A stretch of DNA of 37,587 bases from Arcicella sp. (GCA_025354645.1 JANXML010000133.1:1-37587); one strand, 5' to 3'; counted from the stretch's first letter, positions 25,787-34,593 are shown. Notes: generated by a model from the letters alone, not told the origin. Numbers and translations are program-made.

Positions 25787-26752
25787 ATGCCCAATATTTT
25801 AGTCATTGCACCCACAACCGCCAATATCTATAAAGTTATTGTAGATGGTTTTAGAAATTATGCCCCCGAAATTCATACTGAATTTATGTCGGATACTTTT
25901 CCAAGATATAAATACAAAAGTAAATGGGAAAAAATTGGAAATTTTTTGTCGAAGATATTTTTAAATAGAAATATTAAGGATATTTATTACCGAAAAATTT
26001 TAGAAAAACGGTTTGCTATTTTAAAGGAAAAATATGATGTTATTTTCATTATTCGTCCTGATCATTTTACTAATAAAGAACTTGTATTTTTAAAATCAAA
26101 AACGCCAAACCTTATTGCATATTATTGGGATTCAATGGATTTTTATCCAAGAAAAAAGAAAATTATTCATTTGTTTGATAAAGTGTATTCCTTTGATATT
26201 CAAGACTGTAAGAAGTATGGATTTGATAGATTAACCAATTTTTATTACTATGAACCTGCTCCAGAACTCATTGATAAAACGGTTTTTTGTATCTCGCATA
26301 TTGAAAAAAAACGCTATCCATTTTTTAATCAAATGGGTAAATTTTTGTATGAAAACAACATCACTTATCGGTTCTTAACAAAACAATCAAAAGAGAAATT
26401 AAGAAGTCCGCACATTGAATATTTGAAGGAATCAATTCCATATGCTGATATGTTGAAATTGCTGAATCATTACGAAGTAATTTTGGATATTGCCAAACCA
26501 AATCAACACGGACTTTCATTCAGAATTTTTGAGGCTTTGGGAATGAATAAAAAAATGATTACCAATAATCGTTCAGTGATGGAATACGATTTTTATAATC
26601 CCAATAATATTTTAGTTATTGATTTTGATAATTTAGTAATCCCAAAATCATTCTTTGAAACCCCCTTTGAACCCGTCGATGAAATAATTAAACAGCAATA
26701 TCACTTGCGGTCATTTGTTACAACTGTGGTTAATAATATCTCAAATCAATGA
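25787..26752 (+). CDS. Putative glycosyltransferase, CgeB/GT1-like
   Basis: Probable cytoplasmic GT-B type glycosyltransferase of a surface polysaccharide cluster. The 321 residues start MPNILVIAPTTANIYKVIVD. The middle has YDVIFIIRPDHFTNKE and LIAYYWDSMDFYPRKK (typical of CgeB-like proteins), and the C-terminal half has QHGLSFRIFEALGMNKKMIT, the family donor-site segment where the Glu of RIFEALG is expected to bind the sugar nucleotide. No membrane segments. Very AT-rich, with many AAA and TTT runs, more so than the core genes. The stop overlaps the start of the next gene (ATGA, 26749-26752). The exact sugar is unknown. Confidence 0.72.
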   Translation: MPNILVIAPTTANIYKVIVDGFRNYAPEIHTEFMSDTFPRYKYKSKWEKIGNFLSKIFLNRNIKDIYYRKILEKRFAILKEKYDVIFIIRPDHFTNKELVFLKSKTPNLIAYYWDSMDFYPRKKKIIHLFDKVYSFDIQDCKKYGFDRLTNFYYYEPAPELIDKTVFCISHIEKKRYPFFNQMGKFLYENNITYRFLTKQSKEKLRSPHIEYLKESIPYADMLKLLNHYEVILDIAKPNQHGLSFRIFEALGMNKKMITNNRSVMEYDFYNPNNILVIDFDNLVIPKSFFETPFEPVDEIIKQQYHLRSFVTTVVNNISNQ

Positions 26753-27609
26753 ATATTCTTTATTTAGTCTTTGGTGATGAACAACTGTATCATTCTCAGG
26801 CATACTTTTCTATCTGTTCATTTTCATCTCAAATGGAGGTTTCTGACCGTGTTTTAGTAATGACTGACACCCCTAATTTTTATGTAAGGTTTGGGAATAA
26901 AGTACAAATCATAGAAATTAATCAGACTCAAATAGAAGAATGGAAAGGTGAACATAATTTTGTTTTTAGAGCTAAAATAAAAGCTATCGAATATGCTTGT
27001 CAATTATATCCGAATCAACCATTGATGTACTTAGATAGTGATACATTTTTATTTAATGATTTAAGATTATTGAAAAAATCAATTGTCAATCCGCTAATGC
27101 ACTTAAGAGAAGGATTATTATCAGAGTTAAAGAGCAAAACTATTCAGAATTTGTGGCGTACCGTAGAAGGGCATGAGTTAGAAGGAATACAAATTCAAAC
27201 AAAACACGCTATGTGGAATGCAGGGGTTGTAGGTCTTCCTGCAAATCAAGGTTTAAAAATTACAAACTCAGTTTTGAAAATTTGCGATGAGATACTCGCA
27301 ATGAAGGTAGGTAAATGGATTGTTGAACAATTTTCATTTTCGATAGTAATGTCAGAAATTGGAAACTTACAACCCGCTGAGCCTTTTATAGCTCATTATT
27401 GGTCGAACAAGGAAGAATGGAATGAAGCAATTCAGCAATTTATGTTAAAGTCATTTTTGAAAAAAAGCTCTGTTCAAGATGATATTTTAGCTATTTCTCA
27501 GTTTAATTTCTCAAAAATAGCCATTCAAAAACGTATTCCAAACACCCAAATACGTTTGAAAAAATTAGTTGAAAAATGGTTTCCCTCGGAAGATAAATTG
27601 TTTGTATAG
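26749..27609 (+). CDS. Putative glycosyltransferase with DxD motif
   Basis: 286 residues with a GT-A-like layout: MNILYLVFGDEQLYHSQAYF at the start, a strand VSDRVLVMTDTP, the helix FVFRAKIKAIEYACQLYP and then PLMYLDSDTFLFNDL, with Asp96 and Asp98 in a DxD-type metal and nucleotide-sugar motif. HAMWNAGVVGLPANQG resembles the acceptor-side motif of GT8-like enzymes (usually N-x-G-x-x-G). I cannot place it in a named family with certainty. Translationally coupled to the previous gene by a four-base overlap. The next gene is separated by a large inverted repeat. Confidence 0.65.
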   Translation: MNILYLVFGDEQLYHSQAYFSICSFSSQMEVSDRVLVMTDTPNFYVRFGNKVQIIEINQTQIEEWKGEHNFVFRAKIKAIEYACQLYPNQPLMYLDSDTFLFNDLRLLKKSIVNPLMHLREGLLSELKSKTIQNLWRTVEGHELEGIQIQTKHAMWNAGVVGLPANQGLKITNSVLKICDEILAMKVGKWIVEQFSFSIVMSEIGNLQPAEPFIAHYWSNKEEWNEAIQQFMLKSFLKKSSVQDDILAISQFNFSKIAIQKRIPNTQIRLKKLVEKWFPSEDKLFV

Positions 27610-27614
27610 TTTAA

Positions 27615-27674
27615 GTAGGACAGGTTTCCAACCTGTTCATAACGTTTGCTTGACAGGTTGGAAACCTGTCCTAC
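27615..27674. repeat. Perfect 22-bp inverted repeat, GTAGGACAGGTTTCC type
   Basis: 27615-27636 and 27653-27674 are exact reverse complements over 22 bases with a 16-base spacer. Each arm contains its own palindrome, ACAGGTT-TCC-AACCTGT. It begins six bases after one glycosyltransferase stop and ends eight bases before the next start. The word ACAGGTTTCCAACCTGT is one I recognise from dispersed repeats of several bacterial phyla. It may act as an mRNA stabiliser or attenuator here. Confidence 0.9.
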
Positions 27675-27681
27675 TCCAAAT

Positions 27682-28557
27682 ATGAAAGTATCAGGATTCA
27701 CCTTCGTCCGCAATGCTATAAAGTTTGATTATCCCATTGTGGAGGCAATTACGTCCATTTTACCCGTGTGCGATGAGGTGATTGTTGCCATTGGGAATTC
27801 GGATGATGATACCTTGGGATTAATCAAAAGTATTAATTCCCCCAAAATCAAAATCATTGAAACTGTCTGGGATGATACCTTGCGAGAAGGCGGAAAAGTC
27901 TTGGCGGTTGAAACCAATAAAGCCTTAGCTGCCGTTTCAAAAGATGCGGATTGGTGTTTTTATATTCAAGGGGATGAGGTCGTGCATGAACAATATTTAC
28001 CTTCCATTCGCAAAGCGATGGAAGAGAATTTGGATGACCAAAAAGTGGATGGATTGTTGTTTAAATATCTGCATTTTTATGGTTCATATCAATACGTTGC
28101 GGATGCACAACGTTGGTATCGTCAAGAGATTAGAATAATTCGTAATCAAAAAAATATCACTTCCTATCGTGATGCTCAAGGATTTAGAACTATTACTGAT
28201 AAAAAGCTGATTGTCAGGTGGATAGATGCGTGTATCTATCATTATGGATGGGTAAAGTCGCCCGAAATCCAAAAAGAAAAGATGAAAAGTTCGATTAATT
28301 TTTGGGGAGCAGGACATAATATTCCCGAAATTCATAAGGAATTAGAAGCCTTTGACTATTCACAAGTTGACTCGCTTTCACATTTTGAAGGCACACATCC
28401 AAAAGTAATGCAAGCCAGAATTGAGCGAATTGATTGGATGTTTAATTTTGATATAAAAGTTAAGAAATTATCCTTTAAAAATAAACTTAGAATGGCAATT
28501 GAAAAGTTGACGGGTTGGCGGATAGGGGAATATCGGAATTATGAATTACTGAAATAA
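27682..28557 (+). CDS. Glycosyltransferase family 2
   Basis: GT-A glycosyltransferase of 291 residues. MKVSGFTFVRNAIKFDYPIV is the family N-terminal strand. VCDEVIVAIGNSDDDTL follows with the acidic nucleotide-binding loop, then VLAVETNKALAAVSKDADWC and FYIQGDEVVHEQYLP, where GDE occupies the DxD position. The C-terminal part, with WVKSPEIQKEKMK, FWGAGHNIP and HFEGTHPKVM, is like Bacteroidota GT2 proteins often named glycosyl transferase family 2. The frame opens at 27646, inside the right arm of the inverted repeat; the ATG at 27682 gives the natural start. The stop directly abuts the stop of the convergent ABC exporter, with no gap. Confidence 0.88.
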   Translation: MKVSGFTFVRNAIKFDYPIVEAITSILPVCDEVIVAIGNSDDDTLGLIKSINSPKIKIIETVWDDTLREGGKVLAVETNKALAAVSKDADWCFYIQGDEVVHEQYLPSIRKAMEENLDDQKVDGLLFKYLHFYGSYQYVADAQRWYRQEIRIIRNQKNITSYRDAQGFRTITDKKLIVRWIDACIYHYGWVKSPEIQKEKMKSSINFWGAGHNIPEIHKELEAFDYSQVDSLSHFEGTHPKVMQARIERIDWMFNFDIKVKKLSFKNKLRMAIEKLTGWRIGEYRNYELLK

Positions 28558-30390
28558 TTACTCTTGCATACTATTCAACTTCCGATAAAATCCATTATCA
28601 TTTTGCAGTAATTCTTCGTGCGTTCCTCGTTCCACAATTTTTCCTTTATTAATGACCAAAATCTCATCAGCGTGCTGGATTGTGCTTAATCTATGGGCAA
28701 TTACTAAGGTTGTGCGGTTCTGCATTAAGTGCGTAAGGGCTTCTTGAACTAACTTTTCAGACTCGGTATCTAAGGCAGAAGTAGCTTCATCCAAAATCAA
28801 AATTGGGGGATTTTTCAAAACCGCACGGGCAATGCTCAACCGTTGGCGTTGTCCACCCGAAAGTCGTCCGCCACGGTCGCCAATTGTGGTTTGATAACCG
28901 TCTGATAATTGACTCACAAAATTGTGTGCATTAGCAACTTTCGCCGCTTCAATTACTTGATTTTCAGTAGCTTGTGAGCCGAAAGTGATGTTATTGAAAA
29001 CGGTATCGTTAAACAAAATGGATTCCTGCGTAACGATGCCGATTTGTTTGGTCAATGACTGTATTTTGATGTGTTTTATGTCCACACCATCTACCAGAAT
29101 TTGCCCTTCTGTCGGGTCATAAAATCTGGGTACAAGGTCTGCAATCGTGGATTTTCCACCGCCCGAAGTTCCCACCAACGCAACGGTTTTTCCCTTTGGG
29201 ATTTTAAAAGAAATATTATCCAAAATTTTTCTTCCAGTTTCATACGAAAAACTCACATTTTTGAACTCAATTTCTTGGTTAAAGTTTTGAATATCAACGG
29301 CATCCGTAGCATCTTGAATGGCTGGAACGGTATCAATTAATTTCATAATGCGTTCGGACGAAGCAATGCCTCTTTGCACCGTACTGAAAGCATCAGAAAT
29401 AGATTTTGCGGGTCGCATTACTTGCGAAAACAGAATAATGAAAGCAATGAAACTGGAAGCGGTTAAGCTATTATCGCCCGATATTACTAACGAACCACCG
29501 TATAATAAAATCCCCGCTACTACCGACACACCCATAGCCTCAGAGAGCGGAGAGGTCATTTCTTGACGATAAACCATCCGCAAAACGGCATTTTTGTAAT
29601 TGTAATTTTCTTTTCTAAATTTATCAGAAACAACTTGCTCGGCATTGAATCCTTTTACGATTCGCATCCCGCCAAAAACTTCGTCTAAGGTACTCACCAT
29701 TGAACTTTGCAACGATTGCACATCACGGGCAGCACGGCGAAGTTTACGACTAATCAAGGCGATAATTCCGCTTGAAAGAGGTAAAATTATCAATGAAAAA
29801 AGGGTCAATTTCACCGACATATTAAACAGTGTAATAAAATACATCACCAACGTGAAAACCTCCTTAATACTGGCAGTAAATGCTCGCCCGATGGAATTTT
29901 CAACTTCCTGCACATCTGTGGTGAGATGTGCCATCAAATTTCCTTTTCTTTCGTTGTTGAAAAACCCAAAATGCAGTTTCATCGTTTTCTCAAAAACTGC
30001 CTGACGTAAAGAGGCAATCGTCTGAGCTTCAACAGTTTTGATGATTCTTTGGGATAAATATCTGAAAATATTAGCCAAAATTACCGACACTACAATCGAC
30101 CCACAAGCGAATTTCAAAGCCCCCAATCTGCCGTATAGACTAATGATTTGAAAGAAATAATGATAGAAAGTATATTTAAAATAACTTATGCTGAATGAAA
30201 AGGATATTTGCTCGCTATATTGTTGTAAATCAGCGGGTTTAAGGTCTTTAAAGATAATATCCAACAGCGGAGCAAGGAGCGTAAAGTTCAGAATCCCGAA
30301 CAAACTGGCGAGCAATGAAAGAATGAAATACGGCAGGGCAAATTGCTTAATGGAATCAGCGTATTTGAGTATGCGAATGTATGTTTTCAA
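28558..30390 (-). CDS. ABC exporter, MsbA-like half transporter
   Basis: Inner-membrane half transporter (610 residues) that works as a homodimer, probably flipping lipid A, a lipid-linked glycan or another amphipathic cargo. The N-terminal six-helix membrane domain spans about residues 15-345. The nucleotide-binding domain (about 370-605) has Walker A LVGTSGGGKSTI, Q-loop GIVTQESILFNDTVF, signature LSGGQRQRLSIARAVL, Walker B PILILDEATSALD and H-loop VIAHRLSTIQHADEI. One Gly in Walker A replaces the more usual Ser-Gly-Ser-Gly-Lys-Ser order, still functional. The gene starts three bases after a PD-(D/E)XK-like gene, so both are one operon. Its place within the glycan genes suggests export of the product. 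Confidence 0.93.
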   Translation of the reverse strand: MKTYIRILKYADSIKQFALPYFILSLLASLFGILNFTLLAPLLDIIFKDLKPADLQQYSEQISFSFSISYFKYTFYHYFFQIISLYGRLGALKFACGSIVVSVILANIFRYLSQRIIKTVEAQTIASLRQAVFEKTMKLHFGFFNNERKGNLMAHLTTDVQEVENSIGRAFTASIKEVFTLVMYFITLFNMSVKLTLFSLIILPLSSGIIALISRKLRRAARDVQSLQSSMVSTLDEVFGGMRIVKGFNAEQVVSDKFRKENYNYKNAVLRMVYRQEMTSPLSEAMGVSVVAGILLYGGSLVISGDNSLTASSFIAFIILFSQVMRPAKSISDAFSTVQRGIASSERIMKLIDTVPAIQDATDAVDIQNFNQEIEFKNVSFSYETGRKILDNISFKIPKGKTVALVGTSGGGKSTIADLVPRFYDPTEGQILVDGVDIKHIKIQSLTKQIGIVTQESILFNDTVFNNITFGSQATENQVIEAAKVANAHNFVSQLSDGYQTTIGDRGGRLSGGQRQRLSIARAVLKNPPILILDEATSALDTESEKLVQEALTHLMQNRTTLVIAHRLSTIQHADEILVINKGKIVERGTHEELLQNDNGFYRKLNSMQE

Positions 30391-30393
30391 AGG

Positions 30394-31080
30394 TTATCTA
30401 TCTAATTTTAATACCATCGGTTCGGGAGTCATGTAACGTTCTTTCAGTAAGGTTTTATACTTTCTGAGAATGGCAATTATTTGGAGTAATTCTTCTCGGT
30501 TTGTGCTGTCATAAACCGTTGAAATACAATATTGCCGATTCTCCATAATAACAAAACGCCATGAACTTCCTACAATTTCACAACCATAAAGTGGAATAAT
30601 TATACCATCTTCCTTATTTTTTTCCTGAGCAATCAAAAAAGCTTCTAATAATTGAGCCATTGATTCCCCTGTTGGATTTATTTGAGGTTTATATTCTTGA
30701 AAATGGAAAAAGGGCGTTTGATATAAATCCATAAAACCCTTAGCCATCATAAAATCGGATTTTACGGACAATGAAATATTGTTTACAATACCTTTAAGTG
30801 GTTTATCAAAAAATGTTACAATAATTCCCTCATCATCCATTTTACCAAGCGTAACAATTACTGACAAAAACTTCATTTTTAGGTCTTCCTCACCCCAAGT
30901 TGCCATATTTTGAACACCTTTTGCGTAAATTAAGTCAAAAGTGCGTTGCTCAAAAGCATCAAAATCGAGCTTGGAAACATCAAGCCATTCTTCCATTAAA
31001 GGCGTCTCAGTTCCCAAAATTCTTTCTAAATTGAAAGCAACTCTTAATTCTGTTTCTTTCCACTGTTTTTTCTTTGCCAT
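30394..31080 (-). CDS. Uncharacterised protein, PD-(D/E)XK nuclease-like
   Basis: 228 residues, no signal peptide or membrane helix. I do not recognise a named family, but the middle has the pattern of a PD-(D/E)XK nuclease core: VKSDFMMAKG (Asp109), then PFFHFQEYKP with Glu129-x-Lys131, followed by a helix with MAQLLEAFLIAQ and a strand IIPLYGCEIVGSSWRFVIME. Similar proteins without known role occur in several Bacteroidota genomes, as far as I recall. The N-terminal third is helical and charged (KKKQWKETELRVAFNLERIL). Cotranscribed with the ABC exporter, only three bases apart. It could be an accessory DNA protein unrelated to export. Confidence 0.6.
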   Translation of the reverse strand: MAKKKQWKETELRVAFNLERILGTETPLMEEWLDVSKLDFDAFEQRTFDLIYAKGVQNMATWGEEDLKMKFLSVIVTLGKMDDEGIIVTFFDKPLKGIVNNISLSVKSDFMMAKGFMDLYQTPFFHFQEYKPQINPTGESMAQLLEAFLIAQEKNKEDGIIIPLYGCEIVGSSWRFVIMENRQYCISTVYDSTNREELLQIIAILRKYKTLLKERYMTPEPMVLKLDR

Positions 31081-31150
31081 AATATTTAAAAATTAACCAA
31101 GATTTATACAAAAATACGAATAGAAAATACGTTTTACGTGTGGGGCTTAC

Positions 31151-31158
31151 TAAATTTG
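31151..31158 (+). promoter_or_regulatory. Possible -7 box for the GT87 operon
   Basis: TAAATTTG at 31151-31158 matches TAnnTTTG and is 22 bases before the ATG at 31181; a T-rich GTTTT about 15 bases upstream is the nearest -33 candidate. The opposite strand also carries a TATTTTTG facing the divergent gene. Confidence 0.35.
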
Positions 31159-31180
31159 TTCTTTTTATGCTCTTAATTTC

Positions 31181-32344
31181 ATGAATGATACTTGGCAAAA
31201 GTTTAAAAGTTTTTTTTTACGAGAGAAAATTATTCTCGGTACATATATTTTGGCGGGTTTTGTTATTGCTATTCAGCACTATCTAAATGGGGGCTATAAT
31301 AACTACAAGATTTTCAGAGCATCCACAGCTCATTTGTTAGGTCGTCAAAATTTGCATTCGGAATACCCCAACGAATACTTTGATTTATTCCTCTATCACC
31401 CCACTTTTGCAGTATTGTTTGCTCCGTTTTCATGGCTCCCGATGTGGCTTGGAATGTGTATATGGAACGTATTTTCAGCTTTGATTGTATTTTTTGCCAT
31501 CAAATCTTCACCCATTTCTTATAAACAAAAAACCTTTGTTTGGTGGTTTATTTTTGTGGAATTAATGACTGCATTACACAATTTACAGACCAATCCCTTG
31601 ATTGCTGCCTTAATTGTTTGGACGTTTGTAAATTTGGAAAACAACAAAACGGTCTGCACAGGATTTGTTTCTTCCTTAGGTTTTTTTATCAAAGGTTACG
31701 GAGGAATTTCAGCCATTTTATTGCCTTTTTATCGTAAAGATTTTTTCAAAAATGTGTTCGCTTATCTTATTTTCTTTGGAATTTTAGCCATTTTGCCAGG
31801 TTTTGTAGTTGGTTTCAGTCAATTGCCGAGGCTCTATCAAGAATGGCTGACACTTTTGGAAGAAGACCATAAGGTAAACTACGGCGTATCAATTATTGGA
31901 TTAATTTATACTTTAATTACTACTTCAATTCCTGTCATTTACATTCAATTATTTGGGCTTATTTGCTTAGGAATATTCATCGCTTTTTGCTTCTTTATGG
32001 TTAAAAGTCAATCACTTACCTTGCGAATTTCAGTTATGTCTTATATAATGATGTGGGTGATTTTGTTCAATCATGCGGCTGAGTCTAATACCCACGTTAT
32101 CTCAGTGATGGGCGTGGCTTTTTGGTATTTGATTTGCCCAAAAAACAAATTTACAAAAGGGTTAATCATTTTTGTATTTGTACTGACCATCCTGTCACCT
32201 ACGGATTTATTTCCAAAATTTATTCGCAATAATTATGTGATTCCTTATAATTTGAAAGCCTTTCCTGTGTTTTTAGTTTGGTTACATGTACAATACTTAG
32301 TTTTCACGCAAAAATATCAGCCACTTCATGAACCAAACCATTGA
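31181..32344 (+). CDS. GT87 / DUF2029 membrane glycosyltransferase
   Basis: Integral membrane glycosyltransferase of the GT-C type that uses a polyprenyl-phosphate sugar; related enzymes include mycobacterial mannosyl- and arabinosyltransferases. The 387 residues have about nine or ten hydrophobic helices. The family motif region comes early: IAIQHYLNGGYNNYKIFRAS then NLHSEYPNEYFDLFLYHPTF and FAPFSWLPMWLGMCIWNVFS, with the usual Asp replaced near NNYKIF. GFFIKGYGGISAILLPF matches the conserved K-x-x-P/G-like segment. The stop overlaps the next gene by 17 bases, so the two are coupled. Start of a three-gene plus-strand operon. Confidence 0.85.
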   Translation: MNDTWQKFKSFFLREKIILGTYILAGFVIAIQHYLNGGYNNYKIFRASTAHLLGRQNLHSEYPNEYFDLFLYHPTFAVLFAPFSWLPMWLGMCIWNVFSALIVFFAIKSSPISYKQKTFVWWFIFVELMTALHNLQTNPLIAALIVWTFVNLENNKTVCTGFVSSLGFFIKGYGGISAILLPFYRKDFFKNVFAYLIFFGILAILPGFVVGFSQLPRLYQEWLTLLEEDHKVNYGVSIIGLIYTLITTSIPVIYIQLFGLICLGIFIAFCFFMVKSQSLTLRISVMSYIMMWVILFNHAAESNTHVISVMGVAFWYLICPKNKFTKGLIIFVFVLTILSPTDLFPKFIRNNYVIPYNLKAFPVFLVWLHVQYLVFTQKYQPLHEPNH

Positions 32345-33047
32345 CATCGTTTTGCCGTGTTATAATCCCGAAGAGAAAACTTGGCACATTGATATTAAGC
32401 AAAATATCATGGTTTTGGAATCCTTATTTCCTGAATTGATCTTCTGTGTAATCTTGATAAATGATGGTTCTATAAGGAATATTTTACCCGAAAATATTAC
32501 GTATCTTAAAAGTCAACTATCTCATTTTCAATATATTACTTATAACAAAAATCAAGGAAAAGGCTATGCACTCAGGGAGGGAATTAAGCTCGCAACTCAT
32601 GATTTTGTGGTTTATACGGACGTTGATTTTCCCTTTGAACTGATTTGTATTAAAGCCATGATTGACAAACTTTTGGCGGGCAAAGACATCGTTTTGGGCG
32701 AAAGGCAATTTTCCTACTCAAATCATCTCAAAAAATACCGAAGATTTTTATCATCAGGCTCACATATTTTCAATTCCTTAGTTCTGAATTTACCTTTTAC
32801 CGATACACAAGGTGGGCTAAAAGGCTTTAATCAAAAAGGTCGAGAAGTATTTTTGAAAACCACCATCAACCGCTATCTCTTTGATACTGAGTTTATTCTG
32901 AGAGCTTGCAAACAAAAAAATTTGTTGATGACCACCGTTCCGCTTACCTTGCGTGAAGGCGTAATTCTGTCGCCGATGGGTTTGAAAGTGGTCAGAAAAG
33001 AGTTTAGTAATATTATAAGGTTACTAAAAATTCGCTTCTTTGAGTAA
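32328..33047 (+). CDS. Glycosyltransferase family 2, dolichol-phosphate-mannose synthase-like
   Basis: 239-residue GT-A enzyme resembling polyprenyl-phosphate sugar synthases. IDIVLPCYNPEE is the N-terminal strand, CVILINDGSI the nucleotide-binding loop, NKNQGKGYALREGIKLATHD the typical NxGKGxAxRxG segment, and VVYTDVDFPFEL carries the DxD motif. DTQGGLKGFNQKG and YLFDTEFILRACKQ are the acceptor side, as in the DPM1/YfdH group. No C-terminal membrane helices, so it may act peripherally and make the lipid-linked donor used by the neighbouring GT87 enzyme. Overlaps that gene by 17 bases. Confidence 0.9.
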   Translation: MNQTIDIVLPCYNPEEKTWHIDIKQNIMVLESLFPELIFCVILINDGSIRNILPENITYLKSQLSHFQYITYNKNQGKGYALREGIKLATHDFVVYTDVDFPFELICIKAMIDKLLAGKDIVLGERQFSYSNHLKKYRRFLSSGSHIFNSLVLNLPFTDTQGGLKGFNQKGREVFLKTTINRYLFDTEFILRACKQKNLLMTTVPLTLREGVILSPMGLKVVRKEFSNIIRLLKIRFFE

Positions 33048-33060
33048 AAATAGTACGCAG

Positions 33061-33858
33061 ATGAACAATATATTTTTAACTTTTGATTTAGAAGAATTTG
33101 ACATCCCCGAAGAATTTGGGCAAAAGGTGGATTTTGATACTAAAATGAAAATGTCTTACGAAGGCATGGAAAAAGTGTTGGCTTTATTCAGAAAATATCG
33201 AGTAAAAACCACCATTTTTTGCACTGCTTGTTACGCTGAAAATAATGTAGAACAACTTAAAAGAATTGTTGCGGAAGGGCATGAAATTGCTTCACACGGC
33301 TATTATCACTCCAATTTTGAAGTAGGTGATTTATTGAAATCCAGAGAAAAATTGATGGAAATTAGTGGACAAAAAGTGCTTGGTTTTCGGATGCCGAGAC
33401 TCCAATCCGTGAGTTATTCTGAACTGCAACGTGCTGGTTATCAGTATGATTCCTCCATGAATCCTACTTTTTTACCAGGAAGATACAATCATTTAGATAA
33501 ACCTCGGACAATATATAAATTACCCGAAATCACGATTTTACCCACGTCCGTTACCCCTTTCGGAAGAATTCCATTATTTTGGTTGGGGTTTAAGAATTAT
33601 CCTGAATGGTATTTTCAATTTGCGGCAAAAAGATGTTTAAAAAAGGATGGTTATTTGAGTTTATATTTCCACCCGTGGGAATTCTGCGATTTGAGTCCTT
33701 ATCAATTACCAACCTACGTCAAAAGAATAGATAATGATAAACTTTTGGAACGTTTAGAACGCTTGATTTTAGCCTTACAAAGTCCCGAAAATCAATTTAC
33801 TACGATTAATAGTTATTTATTTCCCGCAACTTCGCATACTTTACCACAGGATTCATAG
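33061..33858 (+). CDS. Polysaccharide deacetylase family protein (CE4)
   Basis: Predicted NodB-fold deacetylase (265 residues) acting on N-acetylated sugars of the polymer. FLTFDLEEFDIPEEFG provides the catalytic Asp and metal Asp of motif 1 (usually TFDD or FDVE). GHEIASHGYYH is motif 2 with both metal His residues, FRMPRLQS is motif 3 (usually FRxPxG), and YFHPWEF has the His of motif 5. This is the pattern of the XrtA/PEP-CTERM type deacetylases, which are linked to exopolysaccharide clusters. No signal peptide. A TTG at 33040 would extend it by seven residues and overlap the preceding stop; the ATG at 33061 is preferred. Its 3' end overlaps the convergent GT2 gene by 53 bases. Confidence 0.88.
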   Translation: MNNIFLTFDLEEFDIPEEFGQKVDFDTKMKMSYEGMEKVLALFRKYRVKTTIFCTACYAENNVEQLKRIVAEGHEIASHGYYHSNFEVGDLLKSREKLMEISGQKVLGFRMPRLQSVSYSELQRAGYQYDSSMNPTFLPGRYNHLDKPRTIYKLPEITILPTSVTPFGRIPLFWLGFKNYPEWYFQFAAKRCLKKDGYLSLYFHPWEFCDLSPYQLPTYVKRIDNDKLLERLERLILALQSPENQFTTINSYLFPATSHTLPQDS

Positions 33859-34561
33859 CCGTGAGCAATGCCCACATAAAACCAGCGTAACCGTCTAAGC
33901 AAGAGCCTTTTAGAAAATAAATTTTTAAGAAAGTTATTGGAAATCGAGAGATAATTTTGAAGGTAGAAACAGTTTTGCCACGTTCCGATAAAGTCTTTGC
34001 TCCGAGCGAAGTATATTTATTGAATTTGTTGAAATAATCCGTCAAATCACGGTAACTATCGTGCAGGATTTGATTTTTCAGAATGCCTATTTTTCCTTCT
34101 ACTTCCACGCTTTCATGCACGTATTCAGCGTTCCAATTTCCATATTTTCGATTAAAAAGTCTTAGCGTCAAGCGTTTATATTCACCACTAAATCGAAGGA
34201 GTTTTCCCAAAAAAATCAAGGAGCGAGGAATTTTATAACCCTGAAAATCAGTATTTTGCAAGTCTAAATTTTGAATTTCTTGTTGTAGTTCGGGCGTTAA
34301 GGTTTCATCATCATCCAATGACAAAATCCAGTCGTTTGATGCCTGTTCAGTGGCAAAATTCTTCTGTGAACCATATCCATCAAAAGCCCTATGAACGATT
34401 TTTACCTTGAATTGTTGAGCAATTTCCAGCGTTTTATCCGTACTTCCCGAATCTACTAAAACGATTTCATCTGCCCAAGAAACAGCCTCTAAAACAGATT
34501 TTAGCGTTTTCTCAGAGTTTAGCGTTATGAAGGTTACGGATATTTTTGGAAAATTTTGCAT
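33806..34561 (-). CDS. Glycosyltransferase family 2, WaaE/KdtX-like
   Basis: 251-residue GT-A enzyme like the lipopolysaccharide core glucosyltransferase WaaE. ISVTFITLNSEKTLKSVLEA is the start strand, ADEIVLVDSGSTDKTLEIAQ the nucleotide loop, GYGSQKNFATEQASNDWILS the WaaE-specific segment and LDDDETLTPEL the DxD motif. YVHESVEVEGKIG and SYRDLTDYFNKFNKYTSLGA are typical acceptor-side motifs. The C-terminal FLKIYFLKGSCLDGYAGFMW is probably membrane-associated. A start at 34591 would lie within the terminator hairpin of the upstream gene, so the ATG at 34561 is chosen. Overlaps the convergent deacetylase gene over its last 53 bases. Confidence 0.93.
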   Translation of the reverse strand: MQNFPKISVTFITLNSEKTLKSVLEAVSWADEIVLVDSGSTDKTLEIAQQFKVKIVHRAFDGYGSQKNFATEQASNDWILSLDDDETLTPELQQEIQNLDLQNTDFQGYKIPRSLIFLGKLLRFSGEYKRLTLRLFNRKYGNWNAEYVHESVEVEGKIGILKNQILHDSYRDLTDYFNKFNKYTSLGAKTLSERGKTVSTFKIISRFPITFLKIYFLKGSCLDGYAGFMWALLTAMNPVVKYAKLREINNY

Positions 34562-34567
34562 AAAATA

Positions 34568-34593
34568 AGGTGTTACAGTTTCCTGCAACACCT
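34568..34593 (-). terminator. Terminator after the Rpn-family gene
   Basis: On the minus strand AGGTGTTGCAG pairs with CTGTAACACCT around a GAAA tetraloop, followed by TTATTTT. It lies 17 bases after the stop of the Rpn gene and just before the GT2 start, separating the two transcripts. Confidence 0.82.
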
